A stretch of DNA of 64,000 nucleotides, taken from contig CM022676.1 of assembly GCA_012295275.1 (NCBI GenBank), forward strand, positions 9,876,086 to 9,940,085. The letters run 5' to 3'. The notes under the pieces are model-generated. The model did no database searches. It saw only the letters and a program-made list of their open reading frames with translations, and was not told the DNA's origin. A program made the position numbers and the translations under genes. Below are positions 43,311-54,771 of this stretch, one piece after another. The DNA comes from Chrysomallon squamiferum (lineage: Eukaryota > Mollusca > Gastropoda > Neomphalida > Peltospiridae). Position 1 is the first letter of the stretch, and every line of letters starts with the position of its first letter.

Positions 43311-44149
43311 AAGAAACCTTTTTAATAAATAATATTTGAACAATAAACACATGTAACATTGTACATTAATATTACAATCCAAAAGGCTTTTTAAAACCAA
43401 TGTGCTTTATAACAGATAAAACTAAAATTCTGTAAAAGTGCAATAAATGTCAAAAAGACATTTTCAGTTACAGTACTAATAATATTACCATATATTAACA
43501 ACAAAACCAAAACCAAATGTAAGATATCTTTTTCATAATAAATAACATTAATAAGTTTTGAAAGCATCAGTAAAGAAAAAGGTCTGTTAGTACATTTTTT
43601 TTATAGGTTTTAATTATTAAATGTTAAGAACAGAAGTGAATTAAGGAAAACACAAAGACTGAAGTTTTTTTACCAATCAAAAACTCCTATTCAATTCACT
43701 ATCTTTGTTAATAATCAATAATCAATAACATTAATACTGTCAATAGAAATTAAATCATTACAAAGGATTAGGCTATTTTAGCATGTGTGTGTGTGTGTGT
43801 GTGTGTGTGTGATACAAAACATAACAATCTATTTTTTTCTAAAAATACAAAGTACAAAATCTAATAATATTTTATGTTTTAAAATACCAACCATAAAATC
43901 TTGTAAAACTCACATTCAATTAAAGTCTTTCTAATAATAATTTTTTTTTTAATATAACCTACAGATTCCAGCCAGATGTTAGTTTAATGTTACAAAAAAA
44001 AAAAGATAAATAAAAAAATAAACTTAAAAAACTGGCTTTTCAACAAATATATACTATAAATATTTCTATTTAAGACACTTTTTAAAGATTACTATTAGTA
44101 ATCAAAAAAATAATAATAATGAATAACTGAAAACAAACTACCAAAAAGA
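43311..44149. other. AT-rich spacer
   Basis: (GT)n at 43785-43811. Otherwise no feature seen. Confidence 0.55.
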
Positions 44150-45000
44150 ATGTCTTTAAATATCACATGATGATGTAATTAAATTACCAAGAAAATTGTC
44201 TTTTTAAGACCATATTATAGCTGGAACAGAATTTAAAATAGGGTAACTATTGAAAAAAAATGAATCACTGAAAACATGCTAACAAACAGAATGCCATTTC
44301 AACAAATATTTTAAATATCTCAGCTTGTAATTAAATTAAAAAGAAAAATGTCTTTTTAAGACCTTATTATAGCTGGAACAGAATTTAAAATATGGTAACT
44401 ATTGAAACAAAATGAATAATTGAAAACATGCTAACAAACAGAATGCCATTTCAACAAATATTTTAAATATCTCAGCCTGTAATTAAATTAAAAAGAAAAA
44501 TGTCTTTTTAAGACCTTATTATAGCTGGAATAGAATTTAAAATATGATAACTATTGAAAAAAATAAATAATTGAAAACACTAACAAAAAGAATGCCATTT
44601 CAACAAATATTTTAAATCATTCAACTTGTAATTAAATTAACAAGAAAAATTTCTTTTTAAAACCATATTATAGCTAGAACAGAATTTAAAATATGATAAC
44701 CATTGAAAAAAATGAATAACTGAAAACACTAATAAAAAGAATGCCATTTCAACAAATATTTTAAATCATTCAACTTGTAATTAAATTAACAAGAAAAAAT
44801 TTCTTTTTAAAACCATATTATAGCTAGAACAGAATTTAAAATATGATAACCATTGAAAAAAATGAATAACTGAAAACATTAATAAAAAGAATGCCATTTC
44901 AACAAATATTTTAAATATTTCAACTTGTAATTAAATTAACAAGAAAAAATGTCTTTTTAAGACTGTCTGTTTATAATAAGAAAATAATGGTAAACTCTGA
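44150..45000. repeat. Satellite-like tandem repeat, about 150-156 bp unit, about 5 copies
   Basis: Each copy carries gtctttttaagaccttatta, tagctggaacagaatttaaa, gaatgccatttcaacaaata and cttgtaattaaattaacaag in this order. Starts lie at about 44,198, 44,352, 44,502, 44,652 and 44,808, with partial copies at both ends. The last copies are the most alike. Confidence 0.88.
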
Positions 45001-46150
45001 AAATAAATAGGTCTTTTTAAGACTAATTTATAAATATCTTTAAATGACTAAAATAATATGTAGTGGGACACAATACAGCTCACTTTGATATTACTGCTCT
45101 AGAATAATAATCCCTTCATTATTGTGTTTTGATCGTCAGGCAAAAATTTATTTTGATCATCTCTTGAAATAGCTGGTATATAGGGAGTGAAAACAGCATT
45201 AATGCAGTTTTGATACGGTCAGTGACTTTGGACCTTTAGTAAATACACCAATCAAGAAATTATTACACTTAAAAAAATTAATCTCGTGAGGTGCGTGACT
45301 TGTTGAGGCTAGTAATACATTTTAATAAATAAAAATGAGTGTGTTTGTGTGTGTGAATATAATATGAACTGAGGCAATGACCAAGTCCAGTTAATGAATT
45401 TTTAATGAAACATTTCAAGAAATTTGGCAACAGATAACAAAATAAATAAATCTGAAATTTCTTTTATCATATAAAACATACATGACAGTGCCTTTTCAAA
45501 AACTGCCTGAAAATAATTCCGAATCCATGATAAAGACAGAACTATCCTGGAATGTAAGCATAAACAATATACTGTTTGTTTGCTTGTATTTTGTTTGTGG
45601 TTTTTTGGCAAAGCTAACTGCCAGAAATCTGGCAATCAATGGGAAACTATCATGATATAAAAAAAATAAAAATAAAAAGCAAAGAAATGCAAGAACAGAA
45701 TAATAATAATAAAATAACATTTTCCTGAATTGATAAAGGTTGAATTTTCGTAAAATGAAACATGTAATCACCAATAACCATAACAGTATTAAATTCAAAA
45801 TGAAAAAATTTCTTTACAAATCTTTTGAGACTAAACTTATTAACAGCAATATTAACAACTGTGTCAAAATCCAAACTAGGCACAAACTCATCTTTCATTA
45901 AATCTTAATTTTTAATTATTAAAAAAGTTCAGCAAACATTGCATTCTATGTGAATATGCAGTAAGCTATCAGTTTTGATTGAAGTGAGTTATTAAATTGG
46001 GTTTAATTAATAATCAACATTAAAAACATCTTGATTCATGTCTAGATTCACTTTAGCCATAACAGAGTATAAATGAAACATTATCTTCTGGACTGCAACC
46101 CAATCTATAATCAAACTATCTAACATTAAAAATATTTTAAAAGTAATATA
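45001..46150. other. AT-rich spacer downstream of zinc-finger gene 2
   Basis: No coding region supported. Minus-strand hydrophobic open frames at 45402-45898 lack homology and overlap each other. Confidence 0.5.
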
Positions 46151-46153
46151 AAT

Positions 46154-46159
46154 TTTATT
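46154..46159 (-). terminator. Candidate polyadenylation signal of zinc-finger gene 2
   Basis: tttatt on the plus strand reads AATAAA on the minus strand, about 65 bp past the stop codon at 46223. Confidence 0.4.
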
Positions 46160-46222
46160 AAATTACAAAAATATTTTTATTAGCAATTCATGAACAATAC
46201 ACCTCTAGTACCAGACAGAATA

Positions 46223-47802
46223 TTACCATATTTCTGTAACTGTTTCAGTGATTTCCTCATCCCCAAAATGGCCGTGTGTGCGATATTTTCTAACCGTTTC
46301 CCTTCGTATTTCTTTAGGCTTGCCTAAACTGGAAAAATCAACATAACTGGAAACATTGCATCCTGATGAATCTGTTATATGAGAACTCGACATTGTGGTA
46401 TTATTGTTTACATTATCAGCGCCGATGTCGTTCTCATTATCAACAGATACGGTTATCTTCCCTTGTGAATTCACCCTCGTCTTTCTCTGCTCAGACACGG
46501 TGTGGACTGACGACGAAACTGTTGCCACTGGATACAAATCAGAATCGTCTTGTTCGAAACAGATCTGAGAAAGTACTTCTTTTGTTTTAGATATCTTTGT
46601 CAGTGTCTCGCATTCTTCTGTTTCGATGTTCCGTTTTGTTGCTCGTGTTTCTTCTTGTCAACATACATTCATTAATTATTTCATTCTTCGTTCCCTCCTC
46701 CATGTTCATCTGTTTTAGTCTGTCCTTCCATCCTCTACCAGATGGCCTGCCCTCTTTAATCAAGGCATTCTGCACTTTATTCTGGCTTCCGTCATCATCA
46801 GGATTGTTGGATTTTGTACTTGCATTCCCACGATTCTTCTTTCTAGTTGAATTCCTTTTTTTATTTTTCGTTTTAAATTCAATACCACTTTTGGAATGCC
46901 TGCAAATAATCTCTTTTGCTGTTTGCCTTCCGTTAATTTTTTATCTTTCTTATTGGATTTGGTTTTTGACTGCTTGGGCAAGTGATTGTTTGCTATCTGA
47001 ACAGATGATGTGTGAATTTTTGTGTGTTCTTCAAGTTCATTTGCATCAACCGAAAGAGAGCAAACCAGGCACCGCATTCGTTTTGTCTTCGCTTTAGATT
47101 TTGCTCTCTTGCCGGTCGTTTTTGCTTCACGTTTTCGCGACTTTGCAACAGCTCTGTTATCATCATCATCACCAGAATTGTTTTTATTTCCTCCTTTCAG
47201 TCGTCCCAAGCCCAGTCTAGTGTTTTTGAAAATGCACAGTCTTTCCAAACTTACTCCCCTCTTGGAAAGCTTTTCAACATCCAGCTTTTCCAGCATGACT
47301 GATACCGGCTGTAGTGACATCTGCGACTGACTGGTTTTCTTGCTGGAGTACTTGCTATCAGAGTGTTTGCCAGAATTATCACTCTCTAGAGCTCTTTTAC
47401 TGCCTGTCTTCACCAAATCTAAATTCTCAATAACCTCATTGGAGCTGCTGTCGCTGTTTATCTCATACTGTGCATCGTCCTTTTCTATCCCATTAATCTT
47501 GACATTGCTATCATCTTCTTTAGATTTTTCTTTTTTGTTCTCCTTATATTTAACCTCTTTACTGGTAGTAACTGAATTCAAGCTCATAGTAGTGGTTAAT
47601 GCATTTTCATTGGCACTCTCAGCTTTCTTTTGTGCTGCTTTATTTGTGATTTCCTTGGAAGTGTTATTATTTGGCTTGTCCTCGTCAGTATCTGTGTCAT
47701 AATTCAGTGAATCTTGCATCTGCATTACAATGACTGGACTCTCACACTCGTGGGAAGCGTTCTCATATACTAGCACTGTTTCTAGATTGTCACTGCCAGA
47801 TG
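46223..47802 (-). CDS. C2H2-type gene 2, last and main exon (frame interrupted)
   Basis: The acceptor ttgttgttcag at 47803-47805 is phase 1 and joins exon 2 to give DVN-A-SGSDNLET. The protein is charged (Asp/Glu/Lys/Ser-rich) with one finger, CLVCSLSVDANELEEHTKIH, preceded by a basic stretch (RKREAKTTGKRAKSKAKTK) that could be a nuclear localisation signal. The first frame is open to 46760. From about 46942 to 46590 a second frame reads better (RNSTRKKNRGNASTKSNN, DDDGSQNK). The first frame reopens at 46657 and ends ...EEITETVTEIW, stop at 46223. One missing base at the A6 run (46937-46942) plus one extra base near 46,650 would restore one frame. Family unknown. Confidence 0.6.
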
Positions 47803-48254
47803 CTGAACAACAACAAAAAACAAAATATCAATAAAATAACAAATGTTTTTAGCAGACATGTAAATGAACTCCGTAACAAGTGTTATAGACTTTCTCTGTA
47901 TTAATGTGCATTTTTTTTTTAAAAACAAAGATGTATACTTTTGTCTTATGTGGGTGTGTAGAGGTGGATGTGTGTGACCATTTTTTAACTCTAGAATAAG
48001 AAATATTAATTATCTACAATTACAATAAAAATTAACAATGGGATGTTTCAGCTGTTTTACAACTGGTTTGGTGTTTGCTAGCCTGTCAGTAATTACAATC
48101 ATACATGCACAGATAACTGACAACTTATTAACTGCTAATTTTGAAATATTTGATTTCTTTTCATCAACACAATACTATAACTGAGATTTTGTTGGAATGA
48201 GAAACTATGGAAACTATATGGAAAATTTAAGAATGTAGACATAATTTTTATTAC
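47803..48254. other. Intron 2 of C2H2-type gene 2
   Basis: 452 bp of AT-rich sequence. Nothing else seen. Confidence 0.65.
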
Positions 48255-48357
48255 CATTCACATCTATATCAGTGTCTTGGTCATTTGCTATGTTATCAAT
48301 AATTAAACAGGAATTTTCCATCTTCACAGCTTCACTTTTTGTTGAATCTGAATTGAT
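48255..48357 (-). CDS. C2H2-type gene 2, exon 2
   Basis: 103 bp: 34 codons plus one base, reading INSDSTKSEAVKMENSCLII then DNIANDQDTDIDVN. The acceptor is ttttcacag and the donor gtaata (minus strand). The incoming phase 0 matches exon 1 and the outgoing phase 1 matches exon 3. Acidic, no domain. Confidence 0.75.
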
Positions 48358-50071
48358 CTGTGAAAAATATAAAATTTAAAAAAAAACCATTTAGCAAAAA
48401 AATGAATTTACCTCAACTTAATGATGCTACAACTAATAACAAACTATTTTACTTAAACTGGTTTATTGAAAACTGAGCTTCTAAATACAAAACTGAACTA
48501 CTGTTTGTTTTAAATTAACAGTTTATAAAACATTCTTAAAAGTCAGTTTTGGTAATTAAGTATACTACTAGCTGTCTTTCATCAAATAATAATAATAATA
48601 ATTGTAATGATTGTTTGTCATAATTGATTTAAATTTTAAGTTACAATATACCAATTCTCCATTTTACTCAGTTAATCATAATGGATTAAAAAAATCAAAA
48701 ATAAAAGTAATAAAATGCTGTATTAAATGAAACTGTTAATCAAATATATAGGTGTGTGTCTGCCAAAAAATGTATAAATGTATTGCTCAGTTTAAAAAAT
48801 CCTTCAAATTAGCATTCAGTCTGTTGATAACAATCTACATTTATTTCTACTTTTGCATGGCAATGGACAATTCAGCAAAACAACCAACACAAATTTTTTA
48901 AATTATTAAATTTTCTAATGTTAATATTCATATTAGGACCACAATAAGTCTCACAATGCTTTAAATAAAATAAAAAAACCTAACAGTGACATAACACTGT
49001 TCATGAACTACTGCTTGTTTTTTTATACTGAAAATTGTATCCATTAAAACTGTGTAAAGTGGGAAATTGCTCAACAGATTAACACCTAAAGACAACACAA
49101 TTAAATCCAATGGAAACCAAATAAAACTAAGCAGTGAGTTACAACTTGAGCTACAATAAGTAACAATTAATACTATTGATCTTCATCTTCTGTGGGGGGG
49201 GGTTTCAGAACCAGTTTTCAAATAATTTTGAAGGCTGGTGCCATATGAATTGGAATTGTGTACCGATCACAGATAGAGAGATATATAGATAGATCAATAG
49301 ATAGATAGATATGCTCTCTCTCAATTTCCAAGCAGGTGCTACAATCCATTTTGATATTCACTGACTTAATTTGTTTGATAAATATCAATTTATTTATTAT
49401 AAATCATGACATATAATATTGAAGTCTAAAAGAAGCAAAATAAAAACTTTAAAATAGTGAAGGAGAATAAACAAATTTCCTTAATGATTTTATTAAAGTA
49501 CACATTTTTTTTTTTTTTTTTATAATTAAGTAGTATTATACATATAAAAGGAAGGTTAATGCATAATTTTGACAAATTATAAACAATTTTTTTTTTCTTA
49601 AATTTAAAACAATATTAATTCCATAATAAAATACAAAAATATTAATTATATATATATATGAAGAACAAATGTTTTGTCTGTTTTACCATTCTAGTGTATC
49701 CATAATTGATTACTGAACTTAAGATATTATAAAAAATTCAAACTGAAATTGTAATTTAAATTTACAATCGTTTCCTGATTTACTAAAGTAAATATAAACG
49801 ATCCTTTTTAATACTGTTCTTGTTCTAAAACGTTTAGCTTTAAATATTGCGAATAAATCCCGAGTTCCCTTCCTTCACAGGTAACTGGTTTTTAATACAC
49901 GATATTTATATAATTACTATTAGATTATTACAAAAATTATTAAATTTTTCCAGCATTTAGCCAAAATTAAAACAATCTTTTTGTTAATTTTTTCTTTTGT
50001 TCGAATTAGTTACTCTGATTTTGCCTAAATTATTTTTTTGTGGTGATACATAATACAACAATCATGCTTAC
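48358..50071. other. Intron 1 of C2H2-type gene 2
   Basis: 1.7 kb of AT-rich sequence with a GATA run at 49273-49308 and poly-T at 49507-49521. No additional exon was needed to keep the frame. Confidence 0.6.
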
Positions 50072-50131
50072 GATCACTTCTGCTGCAGTCTCCATCTTTC
50101 GGTAGCGTTTCACTGTTGACTTCGGTTTCAT
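50072..50131 (-). CDS. C2H2-type gene 2, first coding exon
   Basis: MKPKSTVKRYRKMETAAEVI from ATG at 50131 to donor gtaagc at 50071. Twenty codons, phase 0. A basic start (KPKSTVKRYRK) sits in a GC-richer patch, consistent with the start of a gene. The frame was found by working back from exon 2. Confidence 0.7.
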
Positions 50132-50345
50132 TTTGCTACGCTTTATTAATGCAAAGGGTACTAGTGTAATTTGTCTACTTGTCTCTCTTTCCGTGTTAAT
50201 CTCTATTTCGTTGATAACGATTAACGTTAATCAGAGTACACTGTCAGATTATTAAATATAATATTAAATAGTTTAGTAAATGGTGCATACTTATGGAGCC
50301 AGTGTTGCATCCATTTGATGATTTGGCGCATGCCTATGTTGTTGA
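50132..50345 (-). promoter_or_regulatory. Probable 5' UTR and promoter of C2H2-type gene 2
   Basis: Upstream of the ATG the sequence includes gcgcatgc and gttgacgtaaag (a CRE half-site-like TGACGT). Position is the main argument. Confidence 0.3.
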
Positions 50346-51094
50346 CGTAAAGGGGTTATTATTATTTTTTTTTTTTTTTGTAAAGAAAATCTTTTTAATC
50401 ACAAGACGCATAGTCGTATTTTAGCTCTTTGGGTCTGCATGTGAATGTTTTAAGGTTTTTTTGGCATTGTACACATATTTCATTGGACCCAGTTCAATTG
50501 GAAAATAATGAATAACATTATACCGCTCTCCTGTAATTATTTTCTGCCTCAAATCGCTAAGAGCTATGAGTGAGGCGTCTTCTCTAAAATATAATTACAA
50601 ACAATTTAATAAGCACGTATGTTAATACAGATATCCATTCTATAATATCTCTGACCTGTTAAAATATTGTCTGTTTGTATGTATTGAAATTCATGCATTC
50701 ATTCATTCATTCATTTATTTATTTATTTATTTATTTTTATTTGTTTGGTAATTTGTTTATATTGAAGTATTTCAACACACTTTCGAAATTCGTAGAAGCT
50801 TCAATGTTTCTCTTATTTCATATATAATAGAAAGTTGAATAATAATAATAATAAGTTGAAGATTGCTATCTTTACCCGGGTCACTAAAGATACACTGTTA
50901 TTCAAAGAAGCAAGTAATGTACACCACAACAAAGAACAACATTTCATCTGGGGTTTTTTATTCTGTATTTTAAGAATCATGCCCTATCAGCGTTGGTTTT
51001 AGAAATTACGTGAGGCGAGCGCGTTTTAAATAGCTTCACCTATTCTTAATGTATAATAAGAAAAAAAAAAAAAATACAATCAAGCTCCAAATGT

Positions 51095-51141
<47 letters not shown>

Positions 51142-51232
51142 AAAAATATATATTTGTGATCGGTGTGTTACGGGTTTTAGTCTGTTTTTGGCCTACATTT
51201 CAATTTAAACTGTTAAATAATTGCAAATTTTT
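50346..51232. other. AT-rich spacer with poly-A
   Basis: (ATTC)n/(ATTT)n at 50695-50740, poly-A at 51061-51074 and 51097-51139. No gene seen. Confidence 0.55.
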
Positions 51233-51550
51233 CATAAAATAATAATAAAAATCAAGCTGACGAAAATGAATAGAAAAAGCTTTTTTTTATGAGGACCTGA
51301 TACATTGACAAATGTTGAAAGAATACTTTGGTAAAGGGAACAAAAGTTATAATTCATAATGTTCCCTTCGCCAGAGTATTCTGACAGAACAACATGCTTA
51401 TAAAACTAAATATATTTCAAAGGAATTATGAAATTCATGAGAATTATCAAATTTGATCTAAACATCTGATAACTTTCAACATGTATTATGTCCTCATTAA
51501 AAGCTTTTTCTATTCATTTCCGTCAGCTTGCTTTTTATTATTATATTATG
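51233..51550. mobile_element. Foldback/MITE-like element with nested inverted repeats
   Basis: The left arm aagctgacgaaaatgaatag then aaaaagctttt mirrors the right arm (its complement reads aagctgacggaaatgaatag, aaaaagctttt). Similarity extends outwards through aataataataaaaa to both ends (arms about 65-85 bp). A second inverted pair inside (agaatactttggtaaaggga against agaatactctggcgaaggga) is centred near 51,345. No coding capacity. Confidence 0.7.
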
Positions 51551-51862
51551 GCTTTCGTTTTGTAAAAAGATATTTAACATAAGTAAAAATGACAGTTACT
51601 CTTCGAAGAGGAAATCTTAAGCGCTATTTCAATATCTATTTTTCAATCACCAAAATCCTGTAAAGACTGTGTCGCTTGATCGTATAATAATTACTACAAA
51701 AATGTGTAAATTTAAACACGAAATAATTGCACGAGAGAGGAAACATGGTACCTGGTCTTTGATTAGTAGGAAGGAATCTTTTATATAATATTTCCCAAAT
51801 TATAAGAAATGGAAATAAATGAATACTGGAAAAGATCCCGTATGGTTATGACAACTGGTCAA

Positions 51863-51867
<5 letters not shown>

Positions 51868-51929
<62 letters not shown>

Positions 51930-51946
51930 GTTGTTGTTGTTGTTGA
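51868..51946. repeat. (ATT)n/(GTT)n microsatellite
   Basis: About 20 ATT units followed by five GTT units. Poly-A follows at 52051-52087. Confidence 0.95.
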
Positions 51947-52050
51947 TTTCTCTGTAAACAGTTATTACTCTATTCAGCATTTTTATCGGGATTTTTTTGT
52001 TTACAGTTTATTTATTATTTTCTTTTTGGATTTAAAATGATCATCATAGT

Positions 52051-52091
<41 letters not shown>

Positions 52092-52384
52092 TGCATCTGT
52101 ATTCAGTCATAGACTTGTAATAATCTAATCAATTTTGTTAAAAGGATGAGGTTCAAATAAAATAATAATTTGGAAATCTTCAAGTGCATTTACGCATTTG
52201 TATTATCAGCATAAGTACACTTCGAGAGAATCAAGAAAAACTTTCATTACTTCATTGAATTTTTTTTATTATTATTATTATTTTAATGTATCGTTAGTCA
52301 TGAGATCATATACTTTAAATATGTTTTTAATTAACTAGGATGTATCATAACAGAATATTACAGTAAAAAAATAAATACCTGGGT

Positions 52385-52870
52385 ACCCTCGTTAAGCTGC
52401 AGTCATTACGTCATAGCGTCCAGAGCAGACGAGTTTGTTCTGGTTTCCCCCCCATCTTGGCAGAATAATAAAGTTACAAAGCCGCATTATAAGCGATGAC
52501 GTCACGACTCCAGTTGTATTTAAGTAAAATATTAGATGTTTTGTAACAGTATTATTCCACTGTCATAATTTGTTAATGTATTATTTTTAGTCGCTCAAAC
52601 TAAATAAAATAATTACTTCATGTATAAAACGTTTGCGGTTTTTTTTGTTTTTTTGTTTTTTTCATAATCTGAAAATAAAATCAAAATATAATTATAATAA
52701 ATAAAAAGTTGACGATATTTGTTTATAAGAAAAAAATAAAGAAGAAACGAAAAGAAAAATCAAAATTATAATTAAAATATTTGAAAAGCGTGCGTTTTCT
52801 TATCACGTGTTTTTGCATGACGTCACGCCAATTGTTTGTTCGGTACTCACGTACTAAGCATGGCTCGTTT
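52385..52870 (+). promoter_or_regulatory. Promoter-like patch with CRE, E-box and CCAAT motifs
   Basis: Full CRE palindromes TGACGTCA at 52497-52504 and 52818-52825, E-box CACGTG at 52804-52809, and CCAAT at 52828-52832, with raised GC. A short frame (MARFVHMLQYRQA) starts at 52860. No convincing downstream exon was found, so the transcript is unknown and its direction uncertain. Confidence 0.35.
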
Positions 52871-52951
52871 TGTCCACATGTTGCAGTACAGGCAAGCGTA
52901 ACTATTATATTCCATTAAAATTTAAATGCTTTTCTTCTTCTTCTTCCTTTT

Positions 52952-53076
52952 ATTTCTTTTTCTTTTTTTTTTTTTTTTTTTATTTTTATTGTTCCGTATA
53001 CAATACATATGATTATCATATGTATTGTATGCGGAACCATAAAAAAAAAAAAAAAAAAAAAAATAGAAAAAGAAAT
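52952..53076. repeat. Long near-perfect palindrome (hairpin)
   Basis: The core gttccgtatacaatacatat-gat is mirrored by atc-atatgtattgtatgcggaac around a centre at about 53013, with one mismatch in 23 bp. Outside it, a T run on the left and an A run on the right continue the pairing, ending in atttctttttct and agaaaaagaaat. Arms are about 62 bp with almost no loop. Confidence 0.85.
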
Positions 53077-53490
53077 GATATCACAGTTTTTATTAACTGG
53101 TTAATTACAAATATTATTTTATCCAATGTTAGAAAGATGTCGCGCAGCAATGCATACTCAGTAGGATTGATACACCAAACCGATGACGTAAGTGAAAACG
53201 AGCAATGGTACACTACCAGTTGAGGCTCGTAATAATAACAGACATCCCGAATATATATTATGCTAATTTAAATACAGTTGCTTTATGCCTTCTAGTTTTT
53301 GCTAATGATAAAGTGGACAACGGGAATAGTTCCCACAATTCAGTGACGTCTGTACAAATAAGCAGTTATATTTAAGTGTAGAAGTTCCTAAGATTAACAA
53401 TTTAAACATTTTCCATAAAATAAAATAAAATAAAATAAAATAAAATAAAATATAAATAAATAAATAATAATAAATATATAAATAAAATTA

Positions 53491-53528
<38 letters not shown>

Positions 53529-54590
53529 TAATTAATTAATTAAAATAAAAATTAAAGCTTTTATAACTTTTACTTCTAATCTTTGCTAATAATAAAGTAT
53601 GACATTTTTGTTATTGTCTGCCAACGATAAACATAAATACTATTTCTATATTCTTACTACTACTAACGTATATCTTACGTTTCGTTTTATTTTATAATTT
53701 ACATAAATAAATAAATCATTAATCAGTCTATCATTCGAACACATCATTTGGACGATATCAAGAAGAAGAAATTTAAAAAAAAAAAGAAAAAAAAGAAAAA
53801 AGAAAAGAAGAAAAGAACATGGACGAAATATAATTTGTTTATTTGAACCAGCACAGGTTCGCTTTTATAACCTTCTGTTTGTACGTTGTATGTGTGTATA
53901 TGTTGTATGTTTACATAGTTTTTACGTATGTATGTATGGATATGTTTGGTGCTTTGTTTGTTTATATACGGAATTAGAACTCTGTAGTGTGTTGACCTAA
54001 AATTTAAAAGTCACATGATCAACAGTCTAGTGTGCGCACGTTGGGCTTTTTCTTATTCCATCCTGTGCCCAGGGTTGTTTTTATGACAGGCTGTTATTGT
54101 ACATCGTCTTTCTTATCTGTGTAAAGGTCTATACAAATATTTTCCTGCTAATCGAGAAAATATTAGCGAATTGCAGGCGGTCAAGAATTTCATTTGTCAT
54201 TGACATAAAGAAGAAAGCAGTATCGTTAAATAAACATTCATCTTCAAACATTCTTTGTTGAGGCAAAATTTAGCCTTCTCTGACAGTGATAAATATGCTA
54301 CGGATCGAGCTTCTGCTTTTAAACTAATTAGTTTTGTTTATAATTATTTGGGTTTAGAAGAAAAAGAAAAAGAAAGAAACACAGTCATCCCTTTATAGTT
54401 CGCACGTTTCTTTATCCTCGTATGTCAGAATGTGGTAAAAATAAAGCTGTTACAGATTTGTTGCATCGACGATAATCATTAACGACACAAATAAATCACC
54501 TTAAATCCATACTGAGTCCGCCTTTACATCCTAATTTGCTAGCGTGGTGACCCGGTGAGGCGGCCTCTTTGATCTTAGCGACCACCTGTC
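53077..54590. other. Spacer with AAAAT/AAT/AATT microsatellites
   Basis: (TAAAA)n at 53418-53455, (AAT)n at 53493-53525 and A/G-rich at 53765-53815. No gene recognised. Confidence 0.55.
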
Positions 54591-54673
54591 AAAATCATTT
54601 GATCAAACGAGACAAACGTTTCCGCCCCTCGCGCATATCACGTGATTCGAAACGAGAGTGTCCCAGTCGTGCT
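54591..54673 (+). promoter_or_regulatory. Candidate promoter or 5' flank, CpG-richer patch
   Basis: CACGTG within tatcacgtgattcg, plus tttccgcccctcgcgc, in a locally GC-rich stretch just before a candidate first exon. Confidence 0.35.
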
Positions 54674-54771
54674 ATGGCGTCTGGTTGTTCACAACTTCGA
54701 TCTTTTGTCAGAAAAAATATTCGTTGGGATATTTCATCTGAATAACAGTGCTCTTCACTTTTTGGATGCTG
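54674..54771 (+). other. Candidate first exon with short upstream ORF
   Basis: ATGGCG at 54674 opens MASGCSQLRSFVRKNIRWDI then SSE and stops at TAA 54743-54745. The sequence runs on to a strong donor (gctg/gtaaga) at 54772. If it is a first exon it is mostly 5' UTR with a 23-codon upstream ORF. I could not link it to a downstream exon. Confidence 0.35.

Noticed and set aside
46597-47702. Plus-strand open frames rich in Leu/Phe/Ser
   Set aside because: Antisense of the Lys/Glu-rich main exon of C2H2-type gene 2, which has splice-linked upstream exons on the minus strand.
52870-53223. 117-codon plus-strand frame
   Set aside because: It crosses the long palindrome and poly-T/poly-A arms. Composition is only Phe, Ser and Lys runs.
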